The notes: generated from the sequence alone by a model not told the origin. 64,000 nucleotides of DNA from Pseudoclavibacter sp. AY1F1 (GCF_002931075.1 NZ_PSTQ01000001.1:372001-436000), one strand, 5' to 3'; numbered from the stretch's first letter, positions 26,521-35,304 are shown. A program made the numbers and translations.

Positions 26521-26888
26521 GTCGTGTCCTGCTGGAGGGCATCGACCTCGGCGGCGACCGTGCCCGTGCCGCGGACATCGCTCGTGAAGAGGTGCGTGGG
26601 TATGCCGAGGAGGCGCTCGGCTCGTCGTTGCCGCTTGTGCACGACGAGGAGGCGACGACGCGTGAGGTGCTGGCGCGGGTGACCGGCTTCGGCGCGCTGC
26701 AGCCGTATCTCGACGATCCGGAGATCGAGGAGATCTGGATCAACGCACCATCACGCGTGTTCGTCGCTCGCGGAGGTGTGCCCGAACTGACCTCCACGGT
26801 CGTCCCGGAGAACGACCTGCGAGACCTGATCGAGCGGATGCTCCAGTCGAGCGGTCGGCGCGTGGACTTGTCGAAACCAAGAGATTGA
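26481..26888 (+). pseudogene. cpaF: cpaF/tadA pilus ATPase, 5' half (interrupted by satellite)
   Basis: GTG start; 130 codons of a CpaF/TadA-type secretion ATPase N-terminal domain (EEATTREVLARVTGFGALQPYLDDPEIEEIWINAP, FVARGGVPELT, RDLIERMLQSSGRRVDL). Real homology ends at 26869, in GACTT; the frame then reads eight foreign codons to a stop at 26888. Joined to 38974-39814 it gives 1230 nt with no stop, a 409-aa protein of normal length. CpaF powers Flp pilus assembly at the inner face of the membrane. Confidence 0.93.
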
Positions 26889-26893
26889 CATAT
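26865..26893. other. attL of the serine-integrase element
   Basis: Core GACTT (26865-26869) within GTGGACTTGTC; the element side carries ATTGACATAT (26884-26893), the inverted match of ATATGTCAAT at the other end. Confidence 0.8.
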
Positions 26894-26955
26894 CTCGGCG
26901 TGTCGGAGTTCCCCGGGGCGTTGGCAGACGGCGAGGGGAGCGCTTGAATGGCGGC

Positions 26956-27303
26956 ATGAGACGCAAAGACGCCCCAGAGGAGCCCAAGAAGGCTAAGCCT
27001 CGATTCTCGGACTACTTCACCGAAGCTCGCGGGATATACGCGTGGGCGTGGCCTCTTGCGATGGGAGTCGAGCGACGCGAGCAGCGCGTGCTCATGCTCA
27101 CGCAGCTCGAGACGGCGCAGCAGCTGCGCATTCAGAACCTGCTTACCCTCCTGGCGACGCCAGGGCTGAGCGAGGCAGACCGTTCGCGAGCGTTCTGGAC
27201 GCTCAACGAGCCTGGGCCGGACGGAACTCCGCGACTGCGTCAGGACGTGTCCTGGGCTCTTGGCATGCCGGTCGACGCGAACGGGCAGCCGCTCGAGCGA
27301 TAG
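26956..27303 (+). CDS. Hypothetical protein, left end of satellite
   Basis: 115 aa from ATG 26956; a TTG at 26944 close to AGGGGAG is an alternative. Basic N-terminus (RRKDAPEEPKKAKPRF), then a helical, Gln/Leu-rich centre (REQRVLMLTQLETAQQLRIQNLLTLL). No known domain. One of only two plus-strand genes of the element; in the circular form it would lie divergent from the integrase gene. Confidence 0.6.
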   Translation: MRRKDAPEEPKKAKPRFSDYFTEARGIYAWAWPLAMGVERREQRVLMLTQLETAQQLRIQNLLTLLATPGLSEADRSRAFWTLNEPGPDGTPRLRQDVSWALGMPVDANGQPLER

Positions 27304-27397
27304 CGCGCGCGGGATTCGTCGCTAGTTTCGGTCGGTCAGGCGAGCGGGTGCGGTTAGGAATCGGAGGACGGGGCACGCCGCGCAGATTGAGCCGCTG

Positions 27398-27892
27398 CTA
27401 GTCGACGTGGACGACTTGTCCCTCGGGGTTTTCGGTCCAGAACACCCGCAAGTCAGGCGGCGCCAGCGTCACTCGCACGTCAATTTTGAACTGCCTCGAG
27501 GTCTCACCTTCAATGTCGATGGATTCTTGCCAGCCCTCGACGAGCGTGCCGTATTGGCCCGTGCCCTCGATGCGAACACCGCGCGCTGCACGCTTGCCGA
27601 TGTTGGCGAGGACGAACACGGTGCCGGTTAGCTCGCCCGGCTTGCGATACGCGCGCCAGGTCACTCGCTGCTCGGCTTCGCGCCGTTCCTCGCTCAGTTC
27701 CAGCGCTGCGGCTATGCGCTCCGTCGCTTTCGCGCTGCGTTTTGCCGAGGCCTCCGCAGCGTCAGCCGACGCCTTCGCCTTCTTGCGGTTCAGCCAACTG
27801 CTCACGGCCGCACCTAGCGCCACCAGGGCGGCTACGGCGGTGCCGCCGACCGTGGCCCAGGCGCCGAGCCACTCCGCCGGTCCTTCGGTCAC
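27398..27892 (-). CDS. Membrane-anchored hypothetical protein
   Basis: 164 aa from GTG 27892, whose GTGA overlaps the stop of the upstream gene (a longer GTG at 27943 would overlap by 55 bp and is less likely). N-terminal membrane helix (WATVGGTAVAALVALGAAVSSWL), an Ala/Lys/Glu-rich coiled-coil segment, then a beta-sandwich-like end (GTVFVLANIGKRAARGVRIEG ... FKIDVRVTLAPPDLRVFW). Function unknown; similar in style to the gene at 16415-16813. Confidence 0.65.
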   Translation of the reverse strand: MTEGPAEWLGAWATVGGTAVAALVALGAAVSSWLNRKKAKASADAAEASAKRSAKATERIAAALELSEERREAEQRVTWRAYRKPGELTGTVFVLANIGKRAARGVRIEGTGQYGTLVEGWQESIDIEGETSRQFKIDVRVTLAPPDLRVFWTENPEGQVVHVD

Positions 27893-28161
27893 GAGAGTGG
27901 CTCTGGGAGGCGCAGCGGCACGGGCGTCGGCTGCGTACTCCACGACACGAGTAGTTCGCCAGCCCGTCCACCCTGGCCGGGGCTGTAGACAAACTCGAGC
28001 GACGCTCCCGGTCCTAGAGTCGCGTCCTGCGGGCGGAGCTTGACGAACCCTCGGGAGGCTTCCTGCATGGTGACCTGGGTCAGTGTCACGTCGCCCGTGT
28101 TTCGCAGGCGGTAGCGCACGCCGCGGGCTGGTGGCTCAATGTCGAGCGGTGGGGGATTCAT
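27889..28161 (-). CDS. Small beta-sandwich-like protein
   Basis: 90 aa. RYRLRNTGDVTLTQVTMQE ... LGPGASLEFVYSP ... GELLVSWST has the pattern of an immunoglobulin-like domain with an N-T-G-D turn. No signal peptide. Coupled to the membrane protein gene downstream by a GTGA overlap, so the two probably act together. Confidence 0.6.
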   Translation of the reverse strand: MNPPPLDIEPPARGVRYRLRNTGDVTLTQVTMQEASRGFVKLRPQDATLGPGASLEFVYSPGQGGRAGELLVSWSTQPTPVPLRLPEPLS

Positions 28162-28243
28162 CTAATTGCTTTCTCTTGAGTTGCTCCGCGGAGGTCCTCG
28201 GCGTCAGCGTTGGTAGCACCCGAACGCCCCATGGATAGCTTTC

Positions 28244-29257
28244 CTACCCTGGCTGGCTAGTACCTAGGAACACCTGCACTCGATCTACCGTGACTAGCGG
28301 GGCCTGCTTAGGTCCGGATACATGGGGCTTGATCCATATCTGCTCATGAGATTGGCTACTTGGGTACCATTGCTGCCTGAAATGGCCGCTGACATTCCAC
28401 CGGCGGTCGGGGTTTTTCCGGTGGATTTCCCTCGATGGCCGGTTGGGGTCGTGTTCGAGGGGCGGCGTCAGAGCTCGAAACGAGAGCACGGTGGCCGGGA
28501 CCCTCTTGTCGCTGGTCTCAGCGCCAGAGAAAACGTGGCGGACAGAGTGGCCAGCCAAGTCCGAACGAGGTGCAGCTTTCGCCCGAAGGGCGCTGAGAGC
28601 GCGAAGAAACGAGGCGGGATTGCTCGGCCCTGCGACGGGGCGGAGGCGTGCATCCGCTGCGCCAGAGCACAAGTGCTTCCAAGTTGCGACCCCGCAGAGT
28701 TCGCCGGACCAAAACAGCAGCTGTTCTGAGTCGGCTAGGTAGGCAATGCCGCCCGGAGTCACCGATTCCAGCGAATGCGTCGCGGCCCCTTGGATTGCAG
28801 CCCCATTTCCGGGGCCGACGAACAGGAACTCGCGCGTTTGAGCGGCGGAGGCTAGGAGCGAGATGCCTCGTCTCTTGAGCGCGAAGCCGTGGAGCAGGTG
28901 CAGTAGCTCGTCGATTGTCTCCGGCATGAGTTCTGGGAGCCAGAGACGCTGAGAGAGTCCTCGAAGCTGGGGTACTGGCACGAAGGACTCGTGGGGCGGT
29001 TGCGGGCCAGAACTCGTGGCGCGGTCATTTCGAACAGCGTCAGGTACGGGTCCCTTAGGGGCGGCGTTCGGCATTGCGAACGGATTGAACGATCGCCCTT
29101 CGGCCTCCCAGAGCCTCCGGACCTGTCTGGCCACGGAGGGCTCAACGCTGGAGGACGCGCTCTTGAAGAACTCCCCGTGCCTTTTCATGAATGCCAAGAG
29201 CGTTTTCGGCGGCACGCCGAGCTGGTGAGCGATCTCGTGAATCCTCGGCTTAGCCAT
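28244..29257 (-). CDS. IF2_N-like DNA/RNA-binding domain protein
   Basis: 337 aa. Residues 1-52 (KPRIHEIAHQLGVPPKTLLAFMKRHG ... ARQVRRLW) match the pattern of the small N-terminal domain of translation initiation factor IF2, also used as a stand-alone nucleic-acid-binding module in actinobacterial phage and plasmid proteins. The middle has no known domain. The C-terminus (RRWNVSGHFRQQWYPSSQSH, IWIKPHVSGPKQAPL) is a motif I know from proteins of actinobacterial mobile elements, function unknown. Candidate regulator of the element. Confidence 0.65.
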   Translation of the reverse strand: MAKPRIHEIAHQLGVPPKTLLAFMKRHGEFFKSASSSVEPSVARQVRRLWEAEGRSFNPFAMPNAAPKGPVPDAVRNDRATSSGPQPPHESFVPVPQLRGLSQRLWLPELMPETIDELLHLLHGFALKRRGISLLASAAQTREFLFVGPGNGAAIQGAATHSLESVTPGGIAYLADSEQLLFWSGELCGVATWKHLCSGAADARLRPVAGPSNPASFLRALSALRAKAAPRSDLAGHSVRHVFSGAETSDKRVPATVLSFRALTPPLEHDPNRPSREIHRKNPDRRWNVSGHFRQQWYPSSQSHEQIWIKPHVSGPKQAPLVTVDRVQVFLGTSQPG

Positions 29258-29313
29258 GTGCCGATGATAGCGAGACCGAAGATGGATTCCAGCGTCGAGT
29301 AGCTAGCGACTAT

Positions 29314-30267
29314 TCAGGTCAAGGCCGTTAGCTTAGCTAAGCGGTCGACTAGCTTCGCGTTCGGCTCGGCGCTGCCGCTCATGTAGGCGCGGAGCGCGAC
29401 CGCCTCTTCCTCGGTGCGCTTCATCTTGCGCAGAACGACGGCGGCCTGTTCGAACGGCCACGCGGCGGGACGGTTGCCATCGGCCCGCCAGGTCGCTCCG
29501 ATGCACTCGACGAGCAGCGCATGTGCCTCCTCGAGGCGGTTCTCGCGCTTGAGCTGCTGGACCTCTTCAGCCCACTCGGCGAAGAATCGCCCACGGACGA
29601 GCCCGACACGCTGTCGCTCGGCTTCCCGAGCTCTACGCTCGGCGTCTGCGGCGGCCTTAGCTGGATCAATGATGGCGTCTCGAACGCTGTACCAGTGCTG
29701 TCCCAGCTCTCTGAACCGCGGCGCCGCGGCTCCCGCGTCGTCGTGCTTGTATGCCCGCCACCATGCGCGGCCGAAGGCATCGGCCTGCTCCGCGCTACGG
29801 GTAGTGCCCTCCGCGGGCGGGATGGGCGGATAACCGCTCGGCGCGGTATCGGGGAGCTGCGGCCGACCGGCCGCGAGCCCTGCCTGCCTTCGCATCATGT
29901 CCAGCCAGATGCCGTCAGAATCTGCTGCTTCGGCAGCTGCCTGGCTCGTGCGGGCAAGCTCCCGCTTGGTGGCAGCTCGAACAATCTGGGCGGGTTCGAA
30001 TCCGACCAGGTCCGCTGGCGTTCCGAAGGCGGTCACGACAACAGCAGCTAGCTTGCCTTCTTGGTCTCGGACGAACGCGCGCGCGCCGACCTCGGGAGCC
30101 GGTCGCACCGCCCATACGTAGGTGTAGGTGCCTCCCCAGTCCGGCCCCGGGCTCGGCTGGGTTAGGTCACGAAAGGCGACCCGCACGAGGACGCCCGGGC
30201 CGCGCCAGGCGCTCGGAGCTGCTGGCTGCGACTTGTTCTTACCGAAGAGCGAGGCGAGGAGTCCCAT
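29314..30267 (-). CDS. Hypothetical protein
   Basis: 317 aa from ATG 30267 (AGGGG upstream, just after the preceding gene's stop). N-terminus MGLLASLFGKNKSQ is basic. Residues about 25-110 read as a compact beta-rich domain (GVLVRVAFRDLTQPS ... AVVVTAFGTPADLVGF). The C-terminal half is helical with TPR-like repeats (EEVQQLKRENRLEEAHALLVECI, WPFEQAAVVLRKMKRTEEEAVAL). Member of the ImmA/membrane-protein gene group. Confidence 0.6.
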   Translation of the reverse strand: MGLLASLFGKNKSQPAAPSAWRGPGVLVRVAFRDLTQPSPGPDWGGTYTYVWAVRPAPEVGARAFVRDQEGKLAAVVVTAFGTPADLVGFEPAQIVRAATKRELARTSQAAAEAADSDGIWLDMMRRQAGLAAGRPQLPDTAPSGYPPIPPAEGTTRSAEQADAFGRAWWRAYKHDDAGAAAPRFRELGQHWYSVRDAIIDPAKAAADAERRAREAERQRVGLVRGRFFAEWAEEVQQLKRENRLEEAHALLVECIGATWRADGNRPAAWPFEQAAVVLRKMKRTEEEAVALRAYMSGSAEPNAKLVDRLAKLTALT

Positions 30268-30275
30268 CTGAACCC

Positions 30276-30725
30276 CTATTCTGCTGGTGGCGTTGGCGGG
30301 TTTTTCTCTGATGCTTTGCTGCGGGATTTGTCTTTGAAGGGGAAGAGGCTCCGCGCGATGACCCACAGGATACCGATGACCTCAACTACTGTGCCTGAGA
30401 GCCAAGCAATCATGATCGCTGGATTTGGTCTGACGGCATTGTGGCCCAGGTAGATCGCGAAGAATAGGTTTGCGAACACCAACTGAGCGCAGACGAAGCC
30501 GATGGCCCAGTAAGCGAGATTCTTGCGCAGTTTCATGTCCTGCGCACGTTGCTTGAGTTTGCGTTTTTCGACCCTCAGCCGCACGGCCGCGAGAGCCTCG
30601 GAAGAACCCTCTTCAGGACTCGACGTGTCATCTGGATCGGGTCCTTCGTCGTCGTCCAGTTGGCGACGATCCTCGATCTTTTGTGCGTCAGCCTGAAGCC
30701 TGGCAAGTTCTTCGGCGTCAGGCAT
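30276..30725 (-). CDS. Two-helix membrane protein paired with ImmA/IrrE
   Basis: 149 aa from ATG 30725 (an ATG three codons upstream is possible). Acidic N-terminus with a helical RVEKRKLKQRAQDMKLR stretch, then two membrane helices (LAYWAIGFVCAQLVFANLFFAIYLG and IMIAWLSGTVVEVIGILWVIARSLF) and a basic tail. Overlaps the protease gene by 8 nt, so they are co-translated. Similar membrane partners occur next to ImmA-type proteases in other elements; the role is inferred. Confidence 0.7.
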   Translation of the reverse strand: MPDAEELARLQADAQKIEDRRQLDDDEGPDPDDTSSPEEGSSEALAAVRLRVEKRKLKQRAQDMKLRKNLAYWAIGFVCAQLVFANLFFAIYLGHNAVRPNPAIMIAWLSGTVVEVIGILWVIARSLFPFKDKSRSKASEKNPPTPPAE

Positions 30726-31233
30726 TGAGGCCAAGGTTCTTGATCCGGTGCAGCATCGCCGCCTTTGACACGTCGAACCTGCGTGCCATATCTTCCACTG
30801 TCCTGTCGGAGGCCCACCACTTGACCACGGTCGCCCGCGGCATCAAGAGCTCGGCAGCGAACTTGTTAGCCCAGATTTCTGGCCAGCTCGTCCCGGTGGA
30901 GGACAGCACAGCCCTTTCTTCCACAAACCCAAGCTCCGCGTCGTCCTTGTGTTGCACGTAATGACCGAGCTCGTGCGCCAATGTGAATCGCTGTCTTACA
31001 GGGGCATCGCTCGCGTTGACCACGGCGCGGACTTGGTCCGCACCGTGTCGCTTGACGATGAATCCGGCGGTGTCAGCGTCCAGGATTCCCCGGCTGGTCT
31101 TGATACCGAGCTTGTCGGCGATCGCGAACGGGTCAACTGGGAAGTGGATCTGCCCGTCGCGGTTCCATGCGTCGATTCTCAATCGCTTGGCTGCCTTTTC
31201 TGGCGCGCCCCATTTGCTGCTCACCCGCATCAC
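30718..31233 (-). CDS. ImmA/IrrE family metallopeptidase
   Basis: 171 aa from GTG 31233 (the next codon, ATG, is equally possible). Zinc motif HELGH (His87, Glu88, His91) in RFTLAHELGHYVQH, with NKFAAELLMP downstream supplying the third ligand region. The C-terminal FDVSKAAMLHRIKNLGL is helix-turn-helix-like. In ICEBs1 and many phages ImmA cleaves the repressor ImmR during induction. No XRE-type repressor gene is visible in this element, so its target is unclear. Confidence 0.85.
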   Translation of the reverse strand: MMRVSSKWGAPEKAAKRLRIDAWNRDGQIHFPVDPFAIADKLGIKTSRGILDADTAGFIVKRHGADQVRAVVNASDAPVRQRFTLAHELGHYVQHKDDAELGFVEERAVLSSTGTSWPEIWANKFAAELLMPRATVVKWWASDRTVEDMARRFDVSKAAMLHRIKNLGLNA

Positions 31234-31405
31234 CTCGCCCTAGGTCGAGTGGAATCCATGCGATCCAGGCCGGACACCACTGGGCCAAGTGTAGGACTAA
31301 CAATCTCCGCGCAACCGCCTGCCACGTCGAGATCAGCGGCACATCCCGATCCAGTCACCGGTGGCGCCGGGACGCGGTCATTGGTCACCGGCAGCGGTGA
31401 TTGGG

Positions 31406-32947
31406 CTAGTTCGGAGGGCTATTCGCAGTGCCGGGCATGATGATGGCCCCGCTTGGGATGCGCGGCCCTTGTTGCGCGGCGCGGCGGAGTTGAGCGGGGA
31501 GGGGGAGCGAAACACGTCTGCCGAGATCGGTGGGGAGCCTGCGCGGAATCCTGGCGTGAGTAGCCGAGGAGATCGAAGCTCGGCCGGTCTCGGGTTTGGC
31601 GGCAAGATCGACCGCGACCATGCCGACCGCCGCCACGATGTCATCGTGTTGGCCTGGTGGGTTCTGGAGCTTTACTGTCGACGGCCCTGTCTCTACGAGC
31701 CGCGTAGCGAGGAACTCGGCGCGGGTCTCGTCGTCGTCGGGTAGCTCGAGAGCTCGGTCGCGCAGAGCGCTGGCGAGGGCTCGAGCGAGGCGGTTCGCAC
31801 CCGCCGAGCTGAACACGTACTCCTCGGTGCGGATGCCAGCGCGTTGCAGGTTGGCCGAGAGCTGCTCGGCCTGCATTCGGTCGAAGCGGAGACGCGCGAC
31901 CCGGTACTCACGGCACAGCGCGAGCGTCGCGGCCTCGACCTCGGAGAGGTCCACGCGTCCGCCGTGCCCGTCGCGGGGGCGCCAGTAGAGCACGCGGTCG
32001 ATGACGACGACGCGCCCCGTCTCGCGACGCTCCGAGTGGCCGACCACGAGCGCCGTGAGGTCACGGCGGGTCCCGATGTCGAGCGCGGCCACGTACTCGA
32101 TGCCGCGCCGGGGCGGCAGGCTCGTCGAGCCTGACCGAATGGCTGCCGCGATGTCGTCGGGCGTGGTGAGCGCGTCCTCGCCTTCGGCCCACTCGCAGAG
32201 GATCAGACGGCGGTACTCGGCAGCCGTCAGCGAGCCGGTCACAGCCTCCGTATCGTCGGCGGACCACCACGGCGAGGGGCCGGGGGTGCGCGCCGCGCGC
32301 CAATGCGATGACTGCTCGGCCTCGGCCCAGACTTCGGCGCCGAGCCCTGTCGGTGAGCCCGCCGTCGTGATGACGACGAGCCGGGAGTCGGGCACCTTCG
32401 GCAGCGCGGACACGATGGCGGACCAGAGGCGGCGGTAGTTGGCCGTCGTCGGCCAGAGGGCGAGCTCGTCGACCACCACGAGCCAGGGTCGCAGCCCGAA
32501 TGCGGATGCGCCGTCCGAGGTCTCGACGGTGAGCGTCGCGCCCGTGCCACGCACGGTGACCGAGCGCGCACCAATGTCGACGGCGCCCGCGAGCCCGGTC
32601 GTGCGGGCGATGAATCCCGCGATTGCGTCGGTGAACAGCGCCGCCTGATCGCCGTCAGCCGCGTAGATGTAGCTTCGGCTGCGTGCTGGGGCGGTGGTCA
32701 CGAGCAGCGCCAGCACGAGTGCGGCGACATCGGTCGTCTTGCTCATGCCGCGTCCGCGGAGCAGGTAGTGCCGCCGAGGCGCGGTCGCATCTGTGTCGAG
32801 CACCGCGCGGGCGTCGCGCTCTTGCCAGTCCAGCGCGACCGTGCCCCATGTCTGCCCGTTCTCGAGGACGAACGCGCTGGCGAGCGCGAGCGGGTCGAGC
32901 CCAGCCTCGCCTCGTGTTGAGGGGGCAGGGGTTGCGCTACTGGTCAT
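31406..32947 (-). CDS. Phage terminase large subunit
   Basis: 513 aa. ATPase half: Walker A-like RGRGMSKTT (64-72) and Walker B LVVVDELALW (Asp160-Glu161). Nuclease half: AALDIGTRRDLTALVVG and a late QHDDIVAAVGM acidic motif. TerL is the motor that pumps DNA into procapsids. Overlaps the small subunit gene by 4 nt (ATGA). Full length, with no sign of decay. No portal gene follows it, unlike in prophages. Confidence 0.88.
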   Translation of the reverse strand: MTSSATPAPSTRGEAGLDPLALASAFVLENGQTWGTVALDWQERDARAVLDTDATAPRRHYLLRGRGMSKTTDVAALVLALLVTTAPARSRSYIYAADGDQAALFTDAIAGFIARTTGLAGAVDIGARSVTVRGTGATLTVETSDGASAFGLRPWLVVVDELALWPTTANYRRLWSAIVSALPKVPDSRLVVITTAGSPTGLGAEVWAEAEQSSHWRAARTPGPSPWWSADDTEAVTGSLTAAEYRRLILCEWAEGEDALTTPDDIAAAIRSGSTSLPPRRGIEYVAALDIGTRRDLTALVVGHSERRETGRVVVIDRVLYWRPRDGHGGRVDLSEVEAATLALCREYRVARLRFDRMQAEQLSANLQRAGIRTEEYVFSSAGANRLARALASALRDRALELPDDDETRAEFLATRLVETGPSTVKLQNPPGQHDDIVAAVGMVAVDLAAKPETGRASISSATHARIPRRLPTDLGRRVSLPLPAQLRRAAQQGPRIPSGAIIMPGTANSPPN

Positions 32948-33558
32948 GGTGTCGGCTCCTCGCCGTTGTTGTCAGATTCCTCGGCTGAGGGCTCGGGTGT
33001 CGTGGTGAAGCGCGGTGCGGCCTGTATGACGCCGGCCAGCGCGATGCCGGCCAGGTCAGGCGCCGGCTCGATGCCGGCCGCTTGACGCGCGTCGAGGGCT
33101 GCGCGGCCCCGCTCGGCGAGTTGGCCGAGGTCGACCGCCAGCACCGAAGCCGCGGCGCGGTCCTTCGCGAGCGCCGCCTCGGACCGAGGATCGAGGCCGA
33201 GGGTGGTGCGGTGCTCCCGTGCCAGGCGCTCGAGTTTCACGAGCCACGCAAGCGAGGCCTGGCGTGGCTCGTTCTTGGCTGGGTCGATGGGGCCGACCTC
33301 CTCGAGGTGACGACGCAGGAGCGACGCCTGTGCCTCGGCCGTCGCCCAGGCGGCGACGGCCTCGGGGTAGGTAGCGAGGTCGGGCCGATCCTCGATCAGC
33401 CCCGCGGCGAGCTGCTGCGACAGCTCGCCGTAGACCCGAGGGGAGCGGTGCCCGCTGCGCAGTGTAACGACGTGCCCCGGCGGGAACGGCGGACGCGTGC
33501 CACCGCCGCGGGCTGGGCCACCATGCCCTGGACCGTTCGTGCCCCGACCGTGGCTCAT
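32944..33558 (-). CDS. Phage terminase small subunit-like protein
   Basis: 204 aa, helical and basic, directly before terL with an ATGA overlap. AAWATAEAQASLLRRHLEEVGPIDPAKNEPRQASLAWLVKLERLAREHRTTLGLDPRSEA matches the P27-type small-terminase pattern in length and helix layout. Gly-rich N-terminus. It would recognise the packaging (pac/cos) site. Assignment rests on position plus pattern. Confidence 0.7.
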   Translation of the reverse strand: MSHGRGTNGPGHGGPARGGGTRPPFPPGHVVTLRSGHRSPRVYGELSQQLAAGLIEDRPDLATYPEAVAAWATAEAQASLLRRHLEEVGPIDPAKNEPRQASLAWLVKLERLAREHRTTLGLDPRSEAALAKDRAAASVLAVDLGQLAERGRAALDARQAAGIEPAPDLAGIALAGVIQAAPRFTTTPEPSAEESDNNGEEPTP

Positions 33559-34595
33559 GGCCTAACGCCCAGCTCGCGGGCAAGCTTGGCGAGGTTGCCG
33601 AGGTGCTGCCACGGCTTCGCGTTGGGGGTGCTGGCGCCTGGGAGGTCGGCCCAGGCCGTCGCCTTGACGCCGTAACCGTAGCGGGCGCCGAGCGGCACCT
33701 CGAGATACTCGAACACGGCGCGGTCGACAGCCGTTGCACCGACGACCCCTGCGAAGCTGATGGCCTCCGCGCAGGTGCGGCACGCGTGGAGCTCAGCGCC
33801 ACGATAGGTGACGCCCTGCCAGGCGTACCTGGCCTGCGTCGGCAACGAGGTCACTGCTCCGACGCCGCAGAGCACGCAACCGACAGTCGGGCAGGGGTAA
33901 GACTCCGGGCGCTCGGTGCGCTCGCGCAGCAGCCGGGCATATGCCGTGCGCAGCTTGGCGGCGGCTTCAGGGTCATATTCGAGGTGCGACCAGGGCGCAG
34001 CCGAGCAGCCCGCCGGGTCGGCGTTCCACCTCGTGAAGGGGACGAGGCGGGTCGCCCAGCGGACGGCGGCACCCGGCTGGTGAAGGAGACGCAGCAGCCG
34101 CAGGAGGTCGCCGTCGGTCTTGGTGAGGCGGGGAGCCTGCTGGGCACAGGAGAGGGCCGCTAGCGCGGCGAGAGCGCACTCGACGCGCTCGAGCCCGATG
34201 GAACGCGAGCCGAGGCGTGCCTGCACGGCGGGATGCTCGTCGAGGATGGTCGCGGCGAGCGCGCCCAGCTCGAGGCAGTCCGAGCACCTGGCGAATTCGA
34301 GGGTCGTCTCGGCCCCGTGCCGCTGGTTCATCATCTGCTCGAGGTCGTCAGCACCAGGGGCCACGCCTCGCGCGTAGCTCGTGAACCGCTCAACGGGACC
34401 ACAGCCTGCTGCATCCATGTTGACGCTCTGGCCGCAGAGCGAGCAGGCGAGGTGCCCTGCCCTGAGCTTCACGACGGAGACCTTCGGCTTGCGCCTCGGC
34501 TTGGTGCTGGTTGCGCCCGAGGGTGCGGTGTCGGTCGTGTCGATGCGGTCGGCGAGGGTGTCGGCTTCGGTCTCGTTGGTGTGCTGCGTGGTCAT
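33555..34595 (-). CDS. Cysteine-rich (zinc-ribbon-like) phage protein
   Basis: 346 aa from ATG 34595 with AGGAG 6 nt upstream. Two sets of paired cysteines, CSLCGQ...CSDC in the first third and CPTVGCVLCG...CRTC in the last third, suggest zinc-binding ribbons. Overlaps the small terminase gene (ATGA). HNH nucleases often sit here in phages, but no HNH motif is present. Function unknown. Confidence 0.65.
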   Translation of the reverse strand: MTTQHTNETEADTLADRIDTTDTAPSGATSTKPRRKPKVSVVKLRAGHLACSLCGQSVNMDAAGCGPVERFTSYARGVAPGADDLEQMMNQRHGAETTLEFARCSDCLELGALAATILDEHPAVQARLGSRSIGLERVECALAALAALSCAQQAPRLTKTDGDLLRLLRLLHQPGAAVRWATRLVPFTRWNADPAGCSAAPWSHLEYDPEAAAKLRTAYARLLRERTERPESYPCPTVGCVLCGVGAVTSLPTQARYAWQGVTYRGAELHACRTCAEAISFAGVVGATAVDRAVFEYLEVPLGARYGYGVKATAWADLPGASTPNAKPWQHLGNLAKLARELGVRP

Positions 34596-35017
34596 GGTGT
34601 GCTCCTGGTGGTGGTGTTCTCGGTCGTGGTGGCGTCGTGCGTCGGCGTGCTGGCCGCGTGGTGGATCGTGCGGATGATCTCGGCGTTGCGGCTGCGGCGG
34701 CGCTCGGCGTTGCGCTCGTGGACCTGCGCTCGCCACTCGGCGCGATCCCGACGCACGGCCGCGCGCTGCAGCTGCTCTGCTCGAGCAGTCAGCTCCGCTT
34801 GGTGCTCGAACAGGTAGCGCAGTCGGTCGGGGCAGGCGGTGCCGCGAGGGTGCCGCTCGCTCGGCGGCGCGCAGGGCACACTTTGGCGGGCGTGCCAGTG
34901 CGCGGGGTTCGGGCAGGCAGCGGCGACGGCGAGGCGCAGCACGCGCACCTCCCGTGCCTTGCACTCGAGGCAGTTCGCGAGCCCATGCGTGCAGCGGGAG
35001 ATGGGCGTCTCAGGCAT
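34592..35017 (-). CDS. Small Cys/His-rich protein
   Basis: 141 aa from ATG 35017 (GGGAGG 5 nt upstream). N-terminal zinc-finger-like cluster (RCTHGLANCLECKAREV), a second Cys/His group (CPNPAHWHARQSVPC), then a highly basic helix (RDRAEWRAQVHERNAERRR) and a Thr-rich end. Coupled to the following cysteine-rich gene by ATGA. Possibly nucleic-acid binding. Confidence 0.6.
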   Translation of the reverse strand: MPETPISRCTHGLANCLECKAREVRVLRLAVAAACPNPAHWHARQSVPCAPPSERHPRGTACPDRLRYLFEHQAELTARAEQLQRAAVRRDRAEWRAQVHERNAERRRSRNAEIIRTIHHAASTPTHDATTTENTTTRSTP

Positions 35018-35103
35018 GCTCGCCTCCCGAGGTCGCGAGCGCGGAACCGACGCCGTCGAAGCGGTTGTGCTGTAGTGGTGAGCACCGCGAGGAGGAGACC
35101 GAG

Positions 35104-35304
35104 ATGCCAACGCCAGCCGACCGACCGAAGTACCAGCCGAGTCCTCGAGCACTGGCGACGCGCTCGCTGCGCCTCGCTGAGCAGCTCCGCAAGAACGGGC
35201 AGCCCGAGGCGTATCGCCAGGCCATGACAGCCCACGTCACGAACTTCGCCGCGAGTGCTAGAACCCCGAGGACGGGACGCGCCTGCCCGATGCGAAGCGC
35301 CTGA
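35104..35304 (+). CDS. Small basic protein on the opposite strand
   Basis: 66 aa with an excellent GAGGAGG 8 nt before its ATG. Helical centre RALATRSLRLAEQLRKNGQPEAYRQAMTAHV. Divergent from the gene at 34592-35017 and reads toward the iteron-like cluster. Unknown function. Confidence 0.55.
   Translation: MPTPADRPKYQPSPRALATRSLRLAEQLRKNGQPEAYRQAMTAHVTNFAASARTPRTGRACPMRSA

Noticed and set aside
31234-31405. Search for an ImmR-like repressor next to ImmA
   Set aside because: No HTH-encoding frame was found in this gap on either strand.
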